From Terriglobia bacterium (GTDB taxonomy: Bacteria; Acidobacteriota; Terriglobia; Terriglobales; Acidobacteriaceae), in NCBI GenBank assembly GCA_020073525.1, contig JAIQFA010000011.1, positions 1-64,000 on the forward strand: a stretch of DNA of 64,000 bases. Direction: 5' to 3'. The position numbers and the translations under genes were made by a program. Shown here piece by piece: positions 16,333-25,333 of the stretch. The notes beneath the pieces were generated by a model. It did not search any database, was not told the origin of the DNA, and worked only from the letters and a program-made list of their open reading frames with translations. The first letter of the stretch is position 1. Each line of letters begins with the position of its first letter.

Positions 16333-17904
16333 ATGGCCACCAATGTCGAATTCGCCGTCTCCCGCATCGCCTCCGTGAACCCCGCGACGGGTGAAGTTTT
16401 GGGAGAACTGGACAGCGCCGGTCCCACCGAAGTGCGCGCGGCAGTGGCCCGCGCGCGCGCCGCACAACCGGAGTGGAATGCTTGGGGCATCCGCAATCGT
16501 GTCCAGCTTTTGAGCCGCTTCCAGCAGATCCTGCTAGCGCGCAAGACCGACATTGCGCGCCGCATCACCCAGGAAGCAGGGAAGCCGCAAGTCGAAGCGC
16601 TGCTCACCGAAGTTCTGGTCGTGCTCGACGCGGCGCGATTCCTGATCGACAACGCCTACGCGATCCTGCGCGAAGAGAAGCTGCCGCACGGAAATCCCGC
16701 GGTCAAAACCAAGTCAGGGCGCATTCTGCACGAGCCCTATGGCGTAGTCGGAATCATCTCGCCCTGGAATTATCCGTTCTCGATTCCAGCGACTGAGGCG
16801 ATGGCGGCACTGGTTGCGGGCAATGCCGTCGTGCTCAAGCCCTCCGAGTTGACCCCGCTGATTGCGCTCGAACTACAGGCGCTGCTCCGCGACGCCGGAG
16901 TTCCCGCCGACATTTTCCAGGTGCTCCCGGGCGAAGGCGAAACTGGCGCAGCGCTGGTGAAAAGTGAAATCGACAAACTGGTCTTCACGGGCAGCGTTGC
17001 CACAGGCCGTCGCATCGCGCAGATTGCCGCCGAACGCCTGCTTCCGGTCGTGCTCGAACTGGGCGGCAAGGACCCCATGCTCGTGCTCGAAGATGCCGAC
17101 ATCGATGTCGCCTCCAGCGGCGCCGTCTGGGGAGCGTTCGTGAATGCGGGCCAGACCTGCTTGTCGGTCGAACGCTGTTACGTGCATCAGAGCCTGTATC
17201 CCGCCTTCCTCGATGCTTGCCACGAGAAGGCGCGAAAGTTGCGCGTCGGCAATGGCATGGATCCGGCCACCGAAATCGGTCCCATGATTCACGAACGGCA
17301 AGTGCGCGTGGTGGAGTCACAGGTAGAAGACGCGAGGCAGCGTGGCGCCCAAGTGCTGACCGGAGGCACACGCCTGCGCGATCTCGGTCCAACGTTTTTT
17401 GCGCCTACTGTGCTGGCCAAAGTCGATCACACCATGCGCGTGATGCAGGAAGAGACTTTCGGCCCGCTGCTGCCGATTGCGCCTTTCCGAGACAACGCCG
17501 AGGCCGTGCGCCTGGCCAACGATTCCGATTTCGGATTGGCCGCCAGCGTGTGGACGCGCGACCGCGCTCAAGGCGAACGCCTGGCTCGCCAGATCAATGC
17601 CGGCACCGTGATGGTGAACGACACCGTGTCCTGCTTCAGCATCAGTGAAGCTCCCCACGGCGGTGTCAAAGCGAGCGGCATCGGCCGCACCCACGGACGC
17701 TGGGGCCTGGAAGAAATGGTGCGCGTGAAGTACGTCGACAGCGACCTCGTGCCGCGTATGAAGAAGATCTGGTGGTTCGGCTACGGTGGAGGCTTCGCAA
17801 CCGAGATGGAAAATTTCTTAGACCTCCTCTACGCCCGCCCGTTGCGAGAGAAGCTAAGAGCCGGAGTGCGCTCGGCCGGAGCCCTGTGGCGAAGAAAATT
17901 GTAG
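16333..17904 (+). CDS. aldehyde dehydrogenase
   Basis: 523 residues, complete NAD(P)-dependent ALDH superfamily member. Cofactor and active-site landmarks are SPWNYPFSIP (about 143-152), VLKPSELTP (about 167-175), FTGSVATGRRI, E242 in LELGGKDPM, and catalytic C276 in NAGQTCLSVERC. The C-terminus has a short hydrophobic/basic extension (LLYARPLREKLR) that could bind membrane, as in fatty-aldehyde enzymes. Oxidises an aldehyde to the acid; the substrate is not deducible. Stand-alone gene between two copies of the same palindromic repeat. Confidence 0.88.
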   Translation: MATNVEFAVSRIASVNPATGEVLGELDSAGPTEVRAAVARARAAQPEWNAWGIRNRVQLLSRFQQILLARKTDIARRITQEAGKPQVEALLTEVLVVLDAARFLIDNAYAILREEKLPHGNPAVKTKSGRILHEPYGVVGIISPWNYPFSIPATEAMAALVAGNAVVLKPSELTPLIALELQALLRDAGVPADIFQVLPGEGETGAALVKSEIDKLVFTGSVATGRRIAQIAAERLLPVVLELGGKDPMLVLEDADIDVASSGAVWGAFVNAGQTCLSVERCYVHQSLYPAFLDACHEKARKLRVGNGMDPATEIGPMIHERQVRVVESQVEDARQRGAQVLTGGTRLRDLGPTFFAPTVLAKVDHTMRVMQEETFGPLLPIAPFRDNAEAVRLANDSDFGLAASVWTRDRAQGERLARQINAGTVMVNDTVSCFSISEAPHGGVKASGIGRTHGRWGLEEMVRVKYVDSDLVPRMKKIWWFGYGGGFATEMENFLDLLYARPLREKLRAGVRSAGALWRRKL

Positions 17905-17929
17905 AACTGGACGAGACCTTGAAAGAGTT

Positions 17930-18010
17930 TGTCATCCTGAGCGAAGCGAAAGACCTGCTGTCTCGGGCGCTAGCAAGACGGCAGGTCTTTCGCTTCGCTC
18001 AAGATGACAA
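17930..18010. repeat. REP-like palindrome, copy 2
   Basis: Arms tgtcatcctgagcgaagcga and cgcttcgctcaagatgaca with a GC-rich centre (ctgtctcgggcgctagc). Lies between two plus-strand genes. Confidence 0.9.
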
Positions 18011-18033
18011 GCAAGTAAGAAAGTAGCGCAATC

Positions 18034-18507
18034 ATGACCGACGCTCGCCCTTTGCTTCGCCACACTCTCTCCACCCTCGCCTATCGTGGGGCGAAAGCCC
18101 TTCGCGATGCTGGCCCCAAGTTTGCCGACTATGGCGCCCCCGACACTTCGCGCACCCCAGCAAAAATCCTCGCGCACATGGGCGACCTGATGGACTGGGC
18201 TCTTTCGATGGTTGACGGAAGCCGCCAGTGGCATGACTCGACTCCACTCGCCTGGGACAAAGAGTGCGAACGTTTTTTCGCCGCGCTCAAGAAGTTCGAC
18301 GATTACCTGGCGTCGGAAAAGCCGTTGCAGGCCCCCGTCGAAAAATTGTTTCAAGGCCCCATCGCCGACGCGCTTACTCACGTAGGCCAGATCGCAATGC
18401 TGCGGCGGATGGCCGGAGTACCCATGAAAGGCGAAAACTATTTCGTCGCCGAAGTCACGGTCGGCCGCATCGGTCCGGATCAGGCATCCCCGCGCAAGGA
18501 ATTCTGA
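18034..18507 (+). CDS. DinB-like four-helix protein
   Basis: 157 residues. Length, all-helical character and histidines spaced as possible metal ligands (LAHMGDLMDWAL near 48; ALTHVGQIAMLRRMAG near 113) fit the DinB/YfiT superfamily. This is a loose group of divalent-metal-binding four-helix bundles with thiol-transferase or unknown roles. No signal peptide is present, unlike the DinB-like protein at 38156. The C-terminus (IGPDQASPRKEF) is conserved-looking. Function beyond the fold is unknown. Confidence 0.6.
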   Translation: MTDARPLLRHTLSTLAYRGAKALRDAGPKFADYGAPDTSRTPAKILAHMGDLMDWALSMVDGSRQWHDSTPLAWDKECERFFAALKKFDDYLASEKPLQAPVEKLFQGPIADALTHVGQIAMLRRMAGVPMKGENYFVAEVTVGRIGPDQASPRKEF

Positions 18508-18535
18508 CTAGCGCCTCTCTTAACAGATCCCGAGT

Positions 18536-20458
18536 TCACGCCTTCACAATCTCTCGCACGGCGCGATAGCCCTGCTCGATGGCGGTATTGGTGTAGGCAT
18601 GGCCGTCGGCGTCCGAGTTCGCGATCTTGATTCTCCCAAAAGGCTGCCGCCCGATCACACATGGACGTTCGGATTCCGGCCGGTCCAGAGGTTCGAACAA
18701 AGCGTTGTACTCGTAGGCATATCCGTGAGGCCAGCGGTTGACCATAATCGCCTGAATGTCGCGAGCGGGATCGAAACCTCCGACCGATAGCATGCGGCCC
18801 AGTTGCTCTCGCACCTGGCGTTCGAAGGTTTCAAATTTCGTGCTGACCAGTTCCCATCTTCCGGCCCGGTACTGGTCCTTGCAATCCAATCCCGGCTCGC
18901 ACGGCGAGCGCATAAGGTGAAGCAGGCACGATTCCTCTGGCGAACTGGGAAAATGGTAGCCGCCCATGGACACTGGGAAATCCAAGGTGACGTTGCTGAA
19001 ATAGGACCCCGGAGCATAGATCCCGCTGACGCCGAGCTTCTGAAAAGCTTTCCAGTTGCGGATTTGCACGTTGGTATAGACGAAAGGCAACTTCACGCAG
19101 TACGCGAGCGCTTCCCTTTGCTTGTCGGGCATCTCCGGGCACAGAAATGGAATCACCATGTTGTAGCAGGCAAGAATGCAATTCGCGCCGCGGATCCGCC
19201 GCGCCTGTCCGCCACGAACGTAGGTGACTTCGACTTCCTTCGCGTTCGCGGGATCTCCGAGATGCCGAGCCTTCACCACGGTGCTGTTCAGTCGGATGCG
19301 AATCGGAGAGGCGGCATCGTCCAGGCGGGCATAATCCGCACGGGCCATAACGATGTCTTCCATGGTGTGGCCGGGAAGAACTCCGGGCACCAGCGATCGC
19401 ACCAGCATCCTGGCGATGGACGCATTGCCGTCCGGAAAATGAAAGATGTAAGGCTCATCCTGCTCGGGATTCTGCTCATGGCTCTTGGGGAGGTGCATTC
19501 CCTTGAAGCCCGGATATCCTTCGCGGGCGCAGTCGTAGGCCGAAACGGCATCAACGCCGACCGCAAATAAATCATGGGTCGAGCTCTGGAACACTTTGAC
19601 CACATCGGCGTGGACTTTCACGTATTGCAGCAGAAAATCTTTGTAGCTGGTCTTGATCAGCTTCGTTTTCTTCTGCTCCGGCGAAAGCCCAGGCATGTAA
19701 TCGACGCTGGCGTGCTGCAGTCGCAGGAGATCCTTGTGCGCGGCCTCTGCGATTGGAATCTGGGCAACATTCTCCATCGCGAATTCGACGCCGAAGTAGT
19801 GCAGGCCTCTCTGCGGCACCAGGCGGTCGGTGCCAAATGTTTCCTTGTCGAAGAAGACCGCTTCTTTGAGATGCATCGAATCAAACAATTTCTGGTCGTA
19901 GTACTTGTAGAATTTCTGTGTGTCGATGCCCAGTTCTTTCAAAAGTCCAATCGCCACCTTGCTGTAATTGCCCGGCGCTTCAATGGATTGAGTTCCACCG
20001 TATCCGAGCAGCAATCGCTTACCCGCCTGAAATTCATTGCGCTTGGCGTGGCCGCCAAAATCATCATGGTTGTCGAGGATTAGAATCCTGGATTCTTTTC
20101 CCGCAAGCTTGCGGTAGTAGTATGCCGCCGCGAGTCCGCTGATACCGGCGCCGACAACGATCAGGTCATACGACTCGCCATCGTCCGCCGAGTCCGGCCA
20201 CTTCTTGCCATCGCGCAAGTCGTGTGCAATTTCCCAGGAGCCATCGTGGCTCCCGCGCATGCCGGTTTTAGCCGGCGGGTAATAGCCCGGATCCTTCTCC
20301 GGAGCGAACGGGGATCCCGGCACGCCAAACGCTTTCAGCCACGTGGGATTTCCCGCAAGCAGGGAAGTGCCGACGGCGATGCTCACTCCGTTCAAGAAAT
20401 CGCGACGGGTAATCTCGCGCCCCATCCCCAATTCGCGGTCTCGATCCCTGTCGCTCAT
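18536..20458 (-). CDS. Tat-exported FAD-dependent oxidoreductase (spermidine-dehydrogenase-like)
   Basis: 640 residues from the ATG at 20458, which has ggggga about 7 bases upstream. A twin-arginine signal (ITRRDFLNGVSIAVGTSLLAG) sends it folded to the periplasm. The dinucleotide-binding motif is YDLIVVGAGISGLAAAYYY (about residue 100), followed by the acidic LILDNHDDFGGHAKR that binds FAD ribose. The C-terminus has a second FAD-contact region (GRIKIANSDADGHAYTNTAI). The overall layout is that of large flavin amine oxidase/spermidine dehydrogenases. The substrate remains a guess. A compound palindrome separates it from catalase. Confidence 0.78.
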   Translation of the reverse strand: MSDRDRDRELGMGREITRRDFLNGVSIAVGTSLLAGNPTWLKAFGVPGSPFAPEKDPGYYPPAKTGMRGSHDGSWEIAHDLRDGKKWPDSADDGESYDLIVVGAGISGLAAAYYYRKLAGKESRILILDNHDDFGGHAKRNEFQAGKRLLLGYGGTQSIEAPGNYSKVAIGLLKELGIDTQKFYKYYDQKLFDSMHLKEAVFFDKETFGTDRLVPQRGLHYFGVEFAMENVAQIPIAEAAHKDLLRLQHASVDYMPGLSPEQKKTKLIKTSYKDFLLQYVKVHADVVKVFQSSTHDLFAVGVDAVSAYDCAREGYPGFKGMHLPKSHEQNPEQDEPYIFHFPDGNASIARMLVRSLVPGVLPGHTMEDIVMARADYARLDDAASPIRIRLNSTVVKARHLGDPANAKEVEVTYVRGGQARRIRGANCILACYNMVIPFLCPEMPDKQREALAYCVKLPFVYTNVQIRNWKAFQKLGVSGIYAPGSYFSNVTLDFPVSMGGYHFPSSPEESCLLHLMRSPCEPGLDCKDQYRAGRWELVSTKFETFERQVREQLGRMLSVGGFDPARDIQAIMVNRWPHGYAYEYNALFEPLDRPESERPCVIGRQPFGRIKIANSDADGHAYTNTAIEQGYRAVREIVKA

Positions 20459-20608
20459 TCGCATTCCCCCCAATTCACCGGATTCGTAACGCCAGCCATT
20501 GTGCACTCAACCGGTAAGGAGTGTCGACCGCATTGCTCCACGAATGTCGCCACTTATGACGCAAAAAAAAGGCCCCGAAGCTGAGACAGTTCGGGGCAGT
20601 CGAATTGA

Positions 20609-20714
20609 AACTGTAGCGCCGCCGTCCTCGGCGGCTGTCCGGCGGGCGTCCTCGCCCGCCGCGACGAGGGCGAGACGCCCTCGGGACAGCCGGCAAGATG
20701 CCGGCGCTACAGTT
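20609..20714. repeat. nested multi-hairpin palindromic element
   Basis: A perfect 13-bp outer stem (aactgtagcgccg / cggcgctacagtt, 20609-20621 and 20702-20714) encloses four hairpins: 20618-20635, 20641-20660, 20665-20683 and 20689-20705. A further 6-bp stem (ctgtcc/ggacag) encloses the two middle ones. Some pairings are mutually exclusive at their edges. It abuts the catalase stop codon at 20715. Confidence 0.85.
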
Positions 20715-22187
20715 CTAGTCGCTGGCCAAGGCCGGTTCCTCCACACTGAGTCCGAGCCCTTCTGCCACGCCGCGCCCATAAGCCGGGTCCGCTTTCAGGA
20801 AATGCCCGACCTGTTTCTCCTGAATACGCTTAGGCGCGCCGCTCAAGCTCCCGACGATGTTGGCGATCAGCCGCTTCTGCGCATCCGGCTTCATCAGGCG
20901 GAAGAGATTCCCCGGCTGCGTGTAGTCGTCATTGCCGAGGCGATGATTGTGCCGATCGACTGATCCCGTGATCGTGCGCGCTCGCTCCTTATACGCAGGA
21001 TCCTCGGCTGGCCCACCGAAACTGTTCGGCTCGTAGTTGGGCGCCGATCCAAAGTTCCCGTCGAACCGCATTGCCCCGTCGCGGCTGTAGTGCATCACCG
21101 GACACTGCGGTTTGTTGACCGGCAGCGAATCGTAATTCACTCCCAGCCGGTAACGATGCGCATCCGGATACGAGATCAAGCGCGCCTGCAGCATCTTGTC
21201 CGGAGAGTAGCCCATCCCCGGCACAACGTTCTTAGGCTCAAACGCAGCCTGCTCCACCTCCGCAAAATAGTTTTCGGGATTGCGGTCGAGCACCAGTTCC
21301 CCCACCTCGGCCAGCGGATAGTCCTTGTGCGGCCAGACCTTGGTCAAGTCGAACGGATTGATGTGGTACGTCTCCGCCTCTGCTTCCGTCATGATCTGAA
21401 TCGACACCCGCCACTTGGGGAAGTCGCCCTTCGCGATCGCCTCAAAAAGATCGCGCTGCGCATAATCGGGATCGACGCCCCGCATCGCCGCCGCGTCTTC
21501 GCCGTTGAAGTTCTTGATTCCCTGCTTGGTCTTGAAGTGCCACTTCACGTAGAAGAGTTCGTTCTTGGCGTTGATCAAGCTGAAGGTGTGGCTGCTGAAA
21601 CCGTCCATGTGGCGATAGCCGTCGGGAGTGCCGCGGTCGGAGAACAGAATCGTCACTTGATGCAGCGATTCCGGCGAGAGCGACCAGAAATCCCACATCA
21701 TGGTCGGCGACTTGAGATTGGTCTGCGGGTCGCGCTTCTGCGTGTGAATAAAGTCGCCGAACTTCAGCGGGTCGCGAATGAAGAAGACAGGCGTGTTGTT
21801 TCCCGTCATGTCCCAGTTGCCTTCTTCGGTATAGAACTTGAGGGCGAACCCGCGCGGATCACGCTCGGTGTCAGCCGAACCCTTTTCGCCGCCGACCGTC
21901 GAGAAGCGAATGAATGTCGGTGTTTTCTTTCCAACTTTGTTGAACAGCTTGGCGGTTGTGTACTTCGCCATGTCTTTGTTGGTACAGGTGAAATGCCCAT
22001 AGGCGCCCGATCCTTTCGCGTGCACAATTCGTTCCGGAATACGCTCGCGATTGAACGCGGCCATTTTTTCAAAAAGCAAAAAGTCTTCAAATACGACCGG
22101 GCCACGCGGCCCCACGGTCAGCGAATTCTGGTTGTCTCCCACCGGACGTCCGGCAGCGGTCGTGAGCTGTTTCTTTTCCTCTGGCAT
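20715..22187 (-). CDS. monofunctional heme catalase
   Basis: 490 residues, a small-subunit (clade 3-type) catalase that converts hydrogen peroxide to water and oxygen. The distal histidine is H56 in [12 protein letters not shown], the distal asparagine is in GNNTPVFF (about 130), and the proximal heme tyrosine is in [31 protein letters not shown] near 405 is typical of the wrapping loop. The ATG is preceded by aaggag. It is divergent from an OxyR-type regulator, and the shared upstream region carries an OxyR-like dyad, so peroxide induction is likely. Confidence 0.95.
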   Translation of the reverse strand: MPEEKKQLTTAAGRPVGDNQNSLTVGPRGPVVFEDFLLFEKMAAFNRERIPERIVHAKGSGAYGHFTCTNKDMAKYTTAKLFNKVGKKTPTFIRFSTVGGEKGSADTERDPRGFALKFYTEEGNWDMTGNNTPVFFIRDPLKFGDFIHTQKRDPQTNLKSPTMMWDFWSLSPESLHQVTILFSDRGTPDGYRHMDGFSSHTFSLINAKNELFYVKWHFKTKQGIKNFNGEDAAAMRGVDPDYAQRDLFEAIAKGDFPKWRVSIQIMTEAEAETYHINPFDLTKVWPHKDYPLAEVGELVLDRNPENYFAEVEQAAFEPKNVVPGMGYSPDKMLQARLISYPDAHRYRLGVNYDSLPVNKPQCPVMHYSRDGAMRFDGNFGSAPNYEPNSFGGPAEDPAYKERARTITGSVDRHNHRLGNDDYTQPGNLFRLMKPDAQKRLIANIVGSLSGAPKRIQEKQVGHFLKADPAYGRGVAEGLGLSVEEPALASD

Positions 22188-22285
22188 GGTTCACGCTCCT
22201 TCAAATTGACGGTTGAACTTTGAGGTTGGTCTTGACTCTATTCCGTTTCATTCATAGGTGATAGATGGCATAATGAATCCGTGAT

Positions 22286-22300
22286 ATAGGAAAAACCTAT
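22286..22300. promoter_or_regulatory. candidate OxyR binding dyad
   Basis: ATAG-N7-CTAT (atagg aaaaa cctat) is a perfect 5-bp dyad that fits the known OxyR half-site frame. Further ATAG/CTAT words occur at 22238-22241, 22254-22257 and 22261-22264, one of them exactly 32 bases away. It lies between catalase and oxyR. Confidence 0.55.
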
Positions 22301-22323
22301 GGACGCAGAACCAAGCTTGCGAG

Positions 22324-22404
22324 TTGTCATCCTTCGCGAAGCGAAGGACCTGCTGTTTCGTGCAGTGGCAACAAGCAGGTCCTTCGCTTCGCTCAGGATG
22401 ACAA
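22324..22404. repeat. REP-like palindrome, copy 3
   Basis: Arms ttgtcatccttcgcgaagcg and cgcttcgctcaggatgacaa. It sits between the putative OxyR site and the oxyR start codon, inside the probable oxyR leader. Confidence 0.9.
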
Positions 22405-22423
22405 AAGTGGAGGGCGGTTAACC

Positions 22424-23299
22424 ATGGAACTTCATCAGCTCCGCTATTTTTGCGCGATTGTGCGCGCCGGCAACTTCACTCGTGCGGCTGAGCAACTCGG
22501 CATCGCCCAGCCCTCCCTTTCGCAGCAGATCAAGCGGCTCGAAAAAGATCTTGGCAGTCCGCTCTTTGAGCGCCTGGGCCGTTCCGTGCGCCTGACCGCT
22601 GCCGGCGAAGGACTCCACACGATGGCGGTTGGCATCCTGCAACAGGTGGCAGAAGCCGAGAGCCGCATCGCCGCGCTGAATGAGGGATACGCCACGCTAC
22701 GGATCGGTGTCATTCCGACCATCATGCCGTACTTCATTGCGCGCACCATCGGCGACTTCACGCGTCGCTTCCCGAGAATCAACCTGCAATTCCGCGAAGA
22801 AACCACATCGCAACTGATTGAGGCGCTGCAAGCCGGAGAAATCGACCTGGCGGTGGTGCGCTTGCCTGTGCCGAAAGCCGACATCGTGTGCAGCGAACTG
22901 TTTCGTGAGCAACTGCTAGTGGCGCTGCCGCCGAAACATCCATTGAGTGGGCATTCCACCGTCGATCTGGGAGAAGTGCGCCACGAACGGCTTTTGTTGC
23001 TCAAGGAAGGAAATTGCCTGCGCGACGACGTGATGACCACCTGCGCTCGCGCCAAGGCGGAATTGCACTCCGTTTTTGAGACCAACCAGCTGGAAAGTAT
23101 TTTCGAACTGGTGCGATCAGGGTTCGGGCTGAGCGTGGTACCGGAGATGGCAGCCTCGAATGCCGCCGGTTGTACCCTGGTTCATCTACAGATCAAGAGC
23201 TATCGCCGGATCGGCTACATAAGGGCGAGGCGCCATCTAGTCAGCCGCCCGATGCGGGAGTTCACCTCGTGGCTGCGCTCGATCGCGAAGCAACAATAG
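22424..23299 (+). CDS. oxyR: LysR-family peroxide regulator OxyR
   Basis: 291 residues. The N-terminal winged helix has the standard form (ELHQLRYFCAIVRAGNFTRAAEQL, then QPSLSQQIKRLE). The effector domain holds the decisive feature: cysteines C198 and C207 in GNCLRDDVMTTC, separated by eight residues, exactly as in the redox pair C199/C208 of E. coli OxyR. A disulfide formed on peroxide exposure would switch the tetramer to activation. The gene is divergent from catalase, its most likely target. The start is supported by the LysR N-terminus; gaggg lies upstream. Confidence 0.9.
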   Translation: MELHQLRYFCAIVRAGNFTRAAEQLGIAQPSLSQQIKRLEKDLGSPLFERLGRSVRLTAAGEGLHTMAVGILQQVAEAESRIAALNEGYATLRIGVIPTIMPYFIARTIGDFTRRFPRINLQFREETTSQLIEALQAGEIDLAVVRLPVPKADIVCSELFREQLLVALPPKHPLSGHSTVDLGEVRHERLLLLKEGNCLRDDVMTTCARAKAELHSVFETNQLESIFELVRSGFGLSVVPEMAASNAAGCTLVHLQIKSYRRIGYIRARRHLVSRPMREFTSWLRSIAKQQ

Positions 23300-23318
23300 C
23301 AAGCCATGTCCCAGATTC

Positions 23319-23402
23319 ATTGACCACCAAGGCCACGAAGGAGCGCGAAGGGCAACCTTGCAATTTGGAATCTTCGTGGACCTTCGTGTCCTTTGTGGTT
23401 AA
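23319..23402. repeat. inverted ccttcgtg/ctttgtggtt repeat
   Basis: Left arm ttgaccaccaaggccacgaa and right arm ttcgtgtcctttgtggttaa are imperfect inverted copies. The right arm belongs to the ctctgtggtt word family (11079, 40025, 48415, 55228). Confidence 0.75.
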
Positions 23403-23503
23403 CGAACCTACCGTGCCACCCCCAACCGGGCGGCCTTGGTCAGAAGGCAATGGCTGAGTAAAATAACAGAACGCGGCCTTGGCGAAGGCGCGCAGGAGAA
23501 AGA

Positions 23504-23854
23504 ATGGCTTCCAGCGAAACGGCAACCGCAGTCCCCGGCACGGCCCCGCAGCTTCCCAACCACAAAGTCAAAATCAAGAAGACCGGCCAGCGTGCCTGCA
23601 ACGAGAAAAACGACAAGGGCAAGTTCTGCGGCGGACACCTGAAGCGCTGGTTCTACGCCGCCGACGTGCTAGAGCAGGAATGCGGCTGCGTGGAGAAAGC
23701 CTGGGGAGCGGACGCCGAAGTCTATCGCTGCGAATTTTGCCAGACGCTCTACTTGCCGAGTCCCGAAGATCCAAGAGGAATGAACGTCGCCGGACGAGGG
23801 CAGCTTTCGGTATTCGGCCTAACCGTTCCTCCCAAGGAAGAGAAGAAGTCGTAG
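23504..23854 (+). CDS. small cysteine-rich hypothetical protein
   Basis: 116 residues with aggag 7 bases before the ATG. Cysteines C32, C42, C60, C62, C76 and C79, plus H45 (patterns CGGHLKRW, ECGC, CEFCQTLY), suggest one or two structural zinc sites. It is soluble, with no signal peptide. I do not recognise a named family. The gene is monocistronic; a dispersed repeat follows it. Confidence 0.65.
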   Translation: MASSETATAVPGTAPQLPNHKVKIKKTGQRACNEKNDKGKFCGGHLKRWFYAADVLEQECGCVEKAWGADAEVYRCEFCQTLYLPSPEDPRGMNVAGRGQLSVFGLTVPPKEEKKS

Positions 23855-23875
23855 CAGCCCGTGGTGCAAGTGAGA

Positions 23876-23956
23876 TTCGTATCAGGGCATGCCTTCAGCT
23901 GTTCAGGCATGCCGCAAGTATGGCATTGTGAATGCGCCTTTAGGCGCTGAAGTGGG
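23876..23956. repeat. tcagggcat ... gcgcctttaggcgctga repeat, copy 1
   Basis: Shares ttcgtatcagggcat, a cttcagc core and gcgcctttaggcgctga with 61435-61506. The last segment is a hairpin. Confidence 0.75.
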
Positions 23957-24008
23957 GGATCAAGGCGATTTGTGGGTTGCATTTGCAGTGGGGGCCGCAT
24001 GTGTTTCC

Positions 24009-24042
24009 TGAGAGCTGAGAACTGAGAGCTGACAGCTGGCAG
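24009..24042. repeat. gagagctgagaactga word repeat
   Basis: Run of agctgaga/actgaga/agctgaca words directly before the next gene's start, comparable in style to the word repeats at 2991 and 41760. Confidence 0.7.
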
Positions 24043-24043
24043 T

Positions 24044-25288
24044 TTGCCTGTGAACATTTCTGAACTCATCTACGATTGGAATCTTCTCTACCCAAAGTCC
24101 CTGCATCCGCCCGGCCCAGTGCGCCTGACCGATGAAACGCTGCGCGACGGCCTGCAGTCGCCCTCCGTCCGCGATCCTTCCATCGAACAGAAAATCGAAA
24201 TCCTCCACCTGATGGAGGCGCTAGGCATCAACACACTCGATCTCGGCCTCCCCGGAGCGGGCCCCCGCGCGATCGAGCACGTCACGGCGCTGGCGCATGA
24301 AATCGTCACGCACAAAATGAAGATCACGGCCTACTGCGCCGCCCGCACCCACGAAAACGACATTCGCCCCATCGCCGAAATCGTCCAGAAGACCGGCCTC
24401 CCCATCGAGGTTGCTGCGTTTCTGGGAACCAGCCCTATCCGTCGCTACACCGAAGGCTGGAACGGCGACTTCCTGCTTCAAACCACCGAAAAGGCCGTCA
24501 AATATGCGATCTCCCTCGGTCTGGACGTAATGTACGTCACCGAAGACACGACCCGCTGCGATCCGGAAACTGTGAAGCAGCTCAATTCGGTGGCCATTAA
24601 CTGTGGAGCCCGCGCCCTGGTGCTCTGCGACACTGCCGGACACGCCACGCCCATGGGCACTCTCGCGCTGGTCAAGTTTGTGCTTGAACAAGTGGTCAAG
24701 CCCTCCGGCGAAAAGATTCGCGTCGACTGGCACGGCCACTGCGACCGCGGCTTGGCCATCGCGAACTCGATGGCGGCATTAGTAGCAGGAGCGGACTGCA
24801 TTCACGCGACGGCCCTAGGCATAGGAGAGCGTGTAGGCAACACGCAGATGGATCAGATGCTAGTTAACTTGAAGCTCATGGGCATCGCGCCCTGGGACAA
24901 GCAGGACTTGACTAAGCTTAAGGAATATTGCGAAAAGGTCTCTGCCGCCACCGGCGTTCCGATTCCCGCGAATTATCCGGTGGTGGGTGAGGACGCGTTT
25001 CGCACCGCGACCGGCGTTCACGCGGCCGCAGTCATCAAAGCGTATAAGAAAAAAGATATTGAGCTAGCGAACACGGTGTATTCCGGGGTCCCCTCACACT
25101 ACTTCGGCCTCGAACAGATCATCGACATCGGCCCAATGAGTGGAAAATCAAACGTCCTTTTCTGGCTGGAGCACCGGGGCCTTCCGGCAAACGATGAGGT
25201 AGTCGAGCGCATCTACAAGTGCGCCAAGTCCAGCGACCACACTCTAAGCGAAGCCGAAATTCTGGAGTGCGTGCAAGCCGCGCATTGA
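24044..25288 (+). CDS. LeuA/HMGL-type acyltransferase or lyase (DRE-TIM family)
   Basis: About 414 residues from TTG (24044) or two fewer from GTG (24050). The DRE-TIM signature is present: RLTDETLRDGLQSPS supplies the catalytic Arg and a metal-binding Asp, and VDWHGHCDRGLAIANS supplies the HxH metal ligands. GIGERVGNTQMDQML follows, as in isopropylmalate and homocitrate synthases. It lacks the roughly 120-residue LeuA regulatory domain, so it resembles homocitrate-synthase or HMG-CoA-lyase-like members. The reaction should join or cleave an acyl-CoA and a 2-oxo acid. Substrate not determinable here; no leucine genes adjoin. Confidence 0.75.
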   Translation: MPVNISELIYDWNLLYPKSLHPPGPVRLTDETLRDGLQSPSVRDPSIEQKIEILHLMEALGINTLDLGLPGAGPRAIEHVTALAHEIVTHKMKITAYCAARTHENDIRPIAEIVQKTGLPIEVAAFLGTSPIRRYTEGWNGDFLLQTTEKAVKYAISLGLDVMYVTEDTTRCDPETVKQLNSVAINCGARALVLCDTAGHATPMGTLALVKFVLEQVVKPSGEKIRVDWHGHCDRGLAIANSMAALVAGADCIHATALGIGERVGNTQMDQMLVNLKLMGIAPWDKQDLTKLKEYCEKVSAATGVPIPANYPVVGEDAFRTATGVHAAAVIKAYKKKDIELANTVYSGVPSHYFGLEQIIDIGPMSGKSNVLFWLEHRGLPANDEVVERIYKCAKSSDHTLSEAEILECVQAAH

Positions 25289-25307
25289 CCTACGATTATT
25301 CCGCTGT

Positions 25308-25330
25308 AGAGACGGGGCTTGCCCCGTCTC
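25308..25330. terminator. agagacggggc hairpin between convergent genes
   Basis: Stem gagacggggc / gccccgtctc with a 2-base loop between stops at 25288 and 25334; same family as 1364 and 32757. Confidence 0.6.
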
Positions 25331-25333
25331 GCT

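Noticed and set aside
21090-22223. Long plus-strand open frame of 377 codons opposite catalase
   Set aside because: Arg/His/Leu-rich composition with no motif; the catalase on the other strand is certain, so this is an antisense shadow of high-GC codon use.
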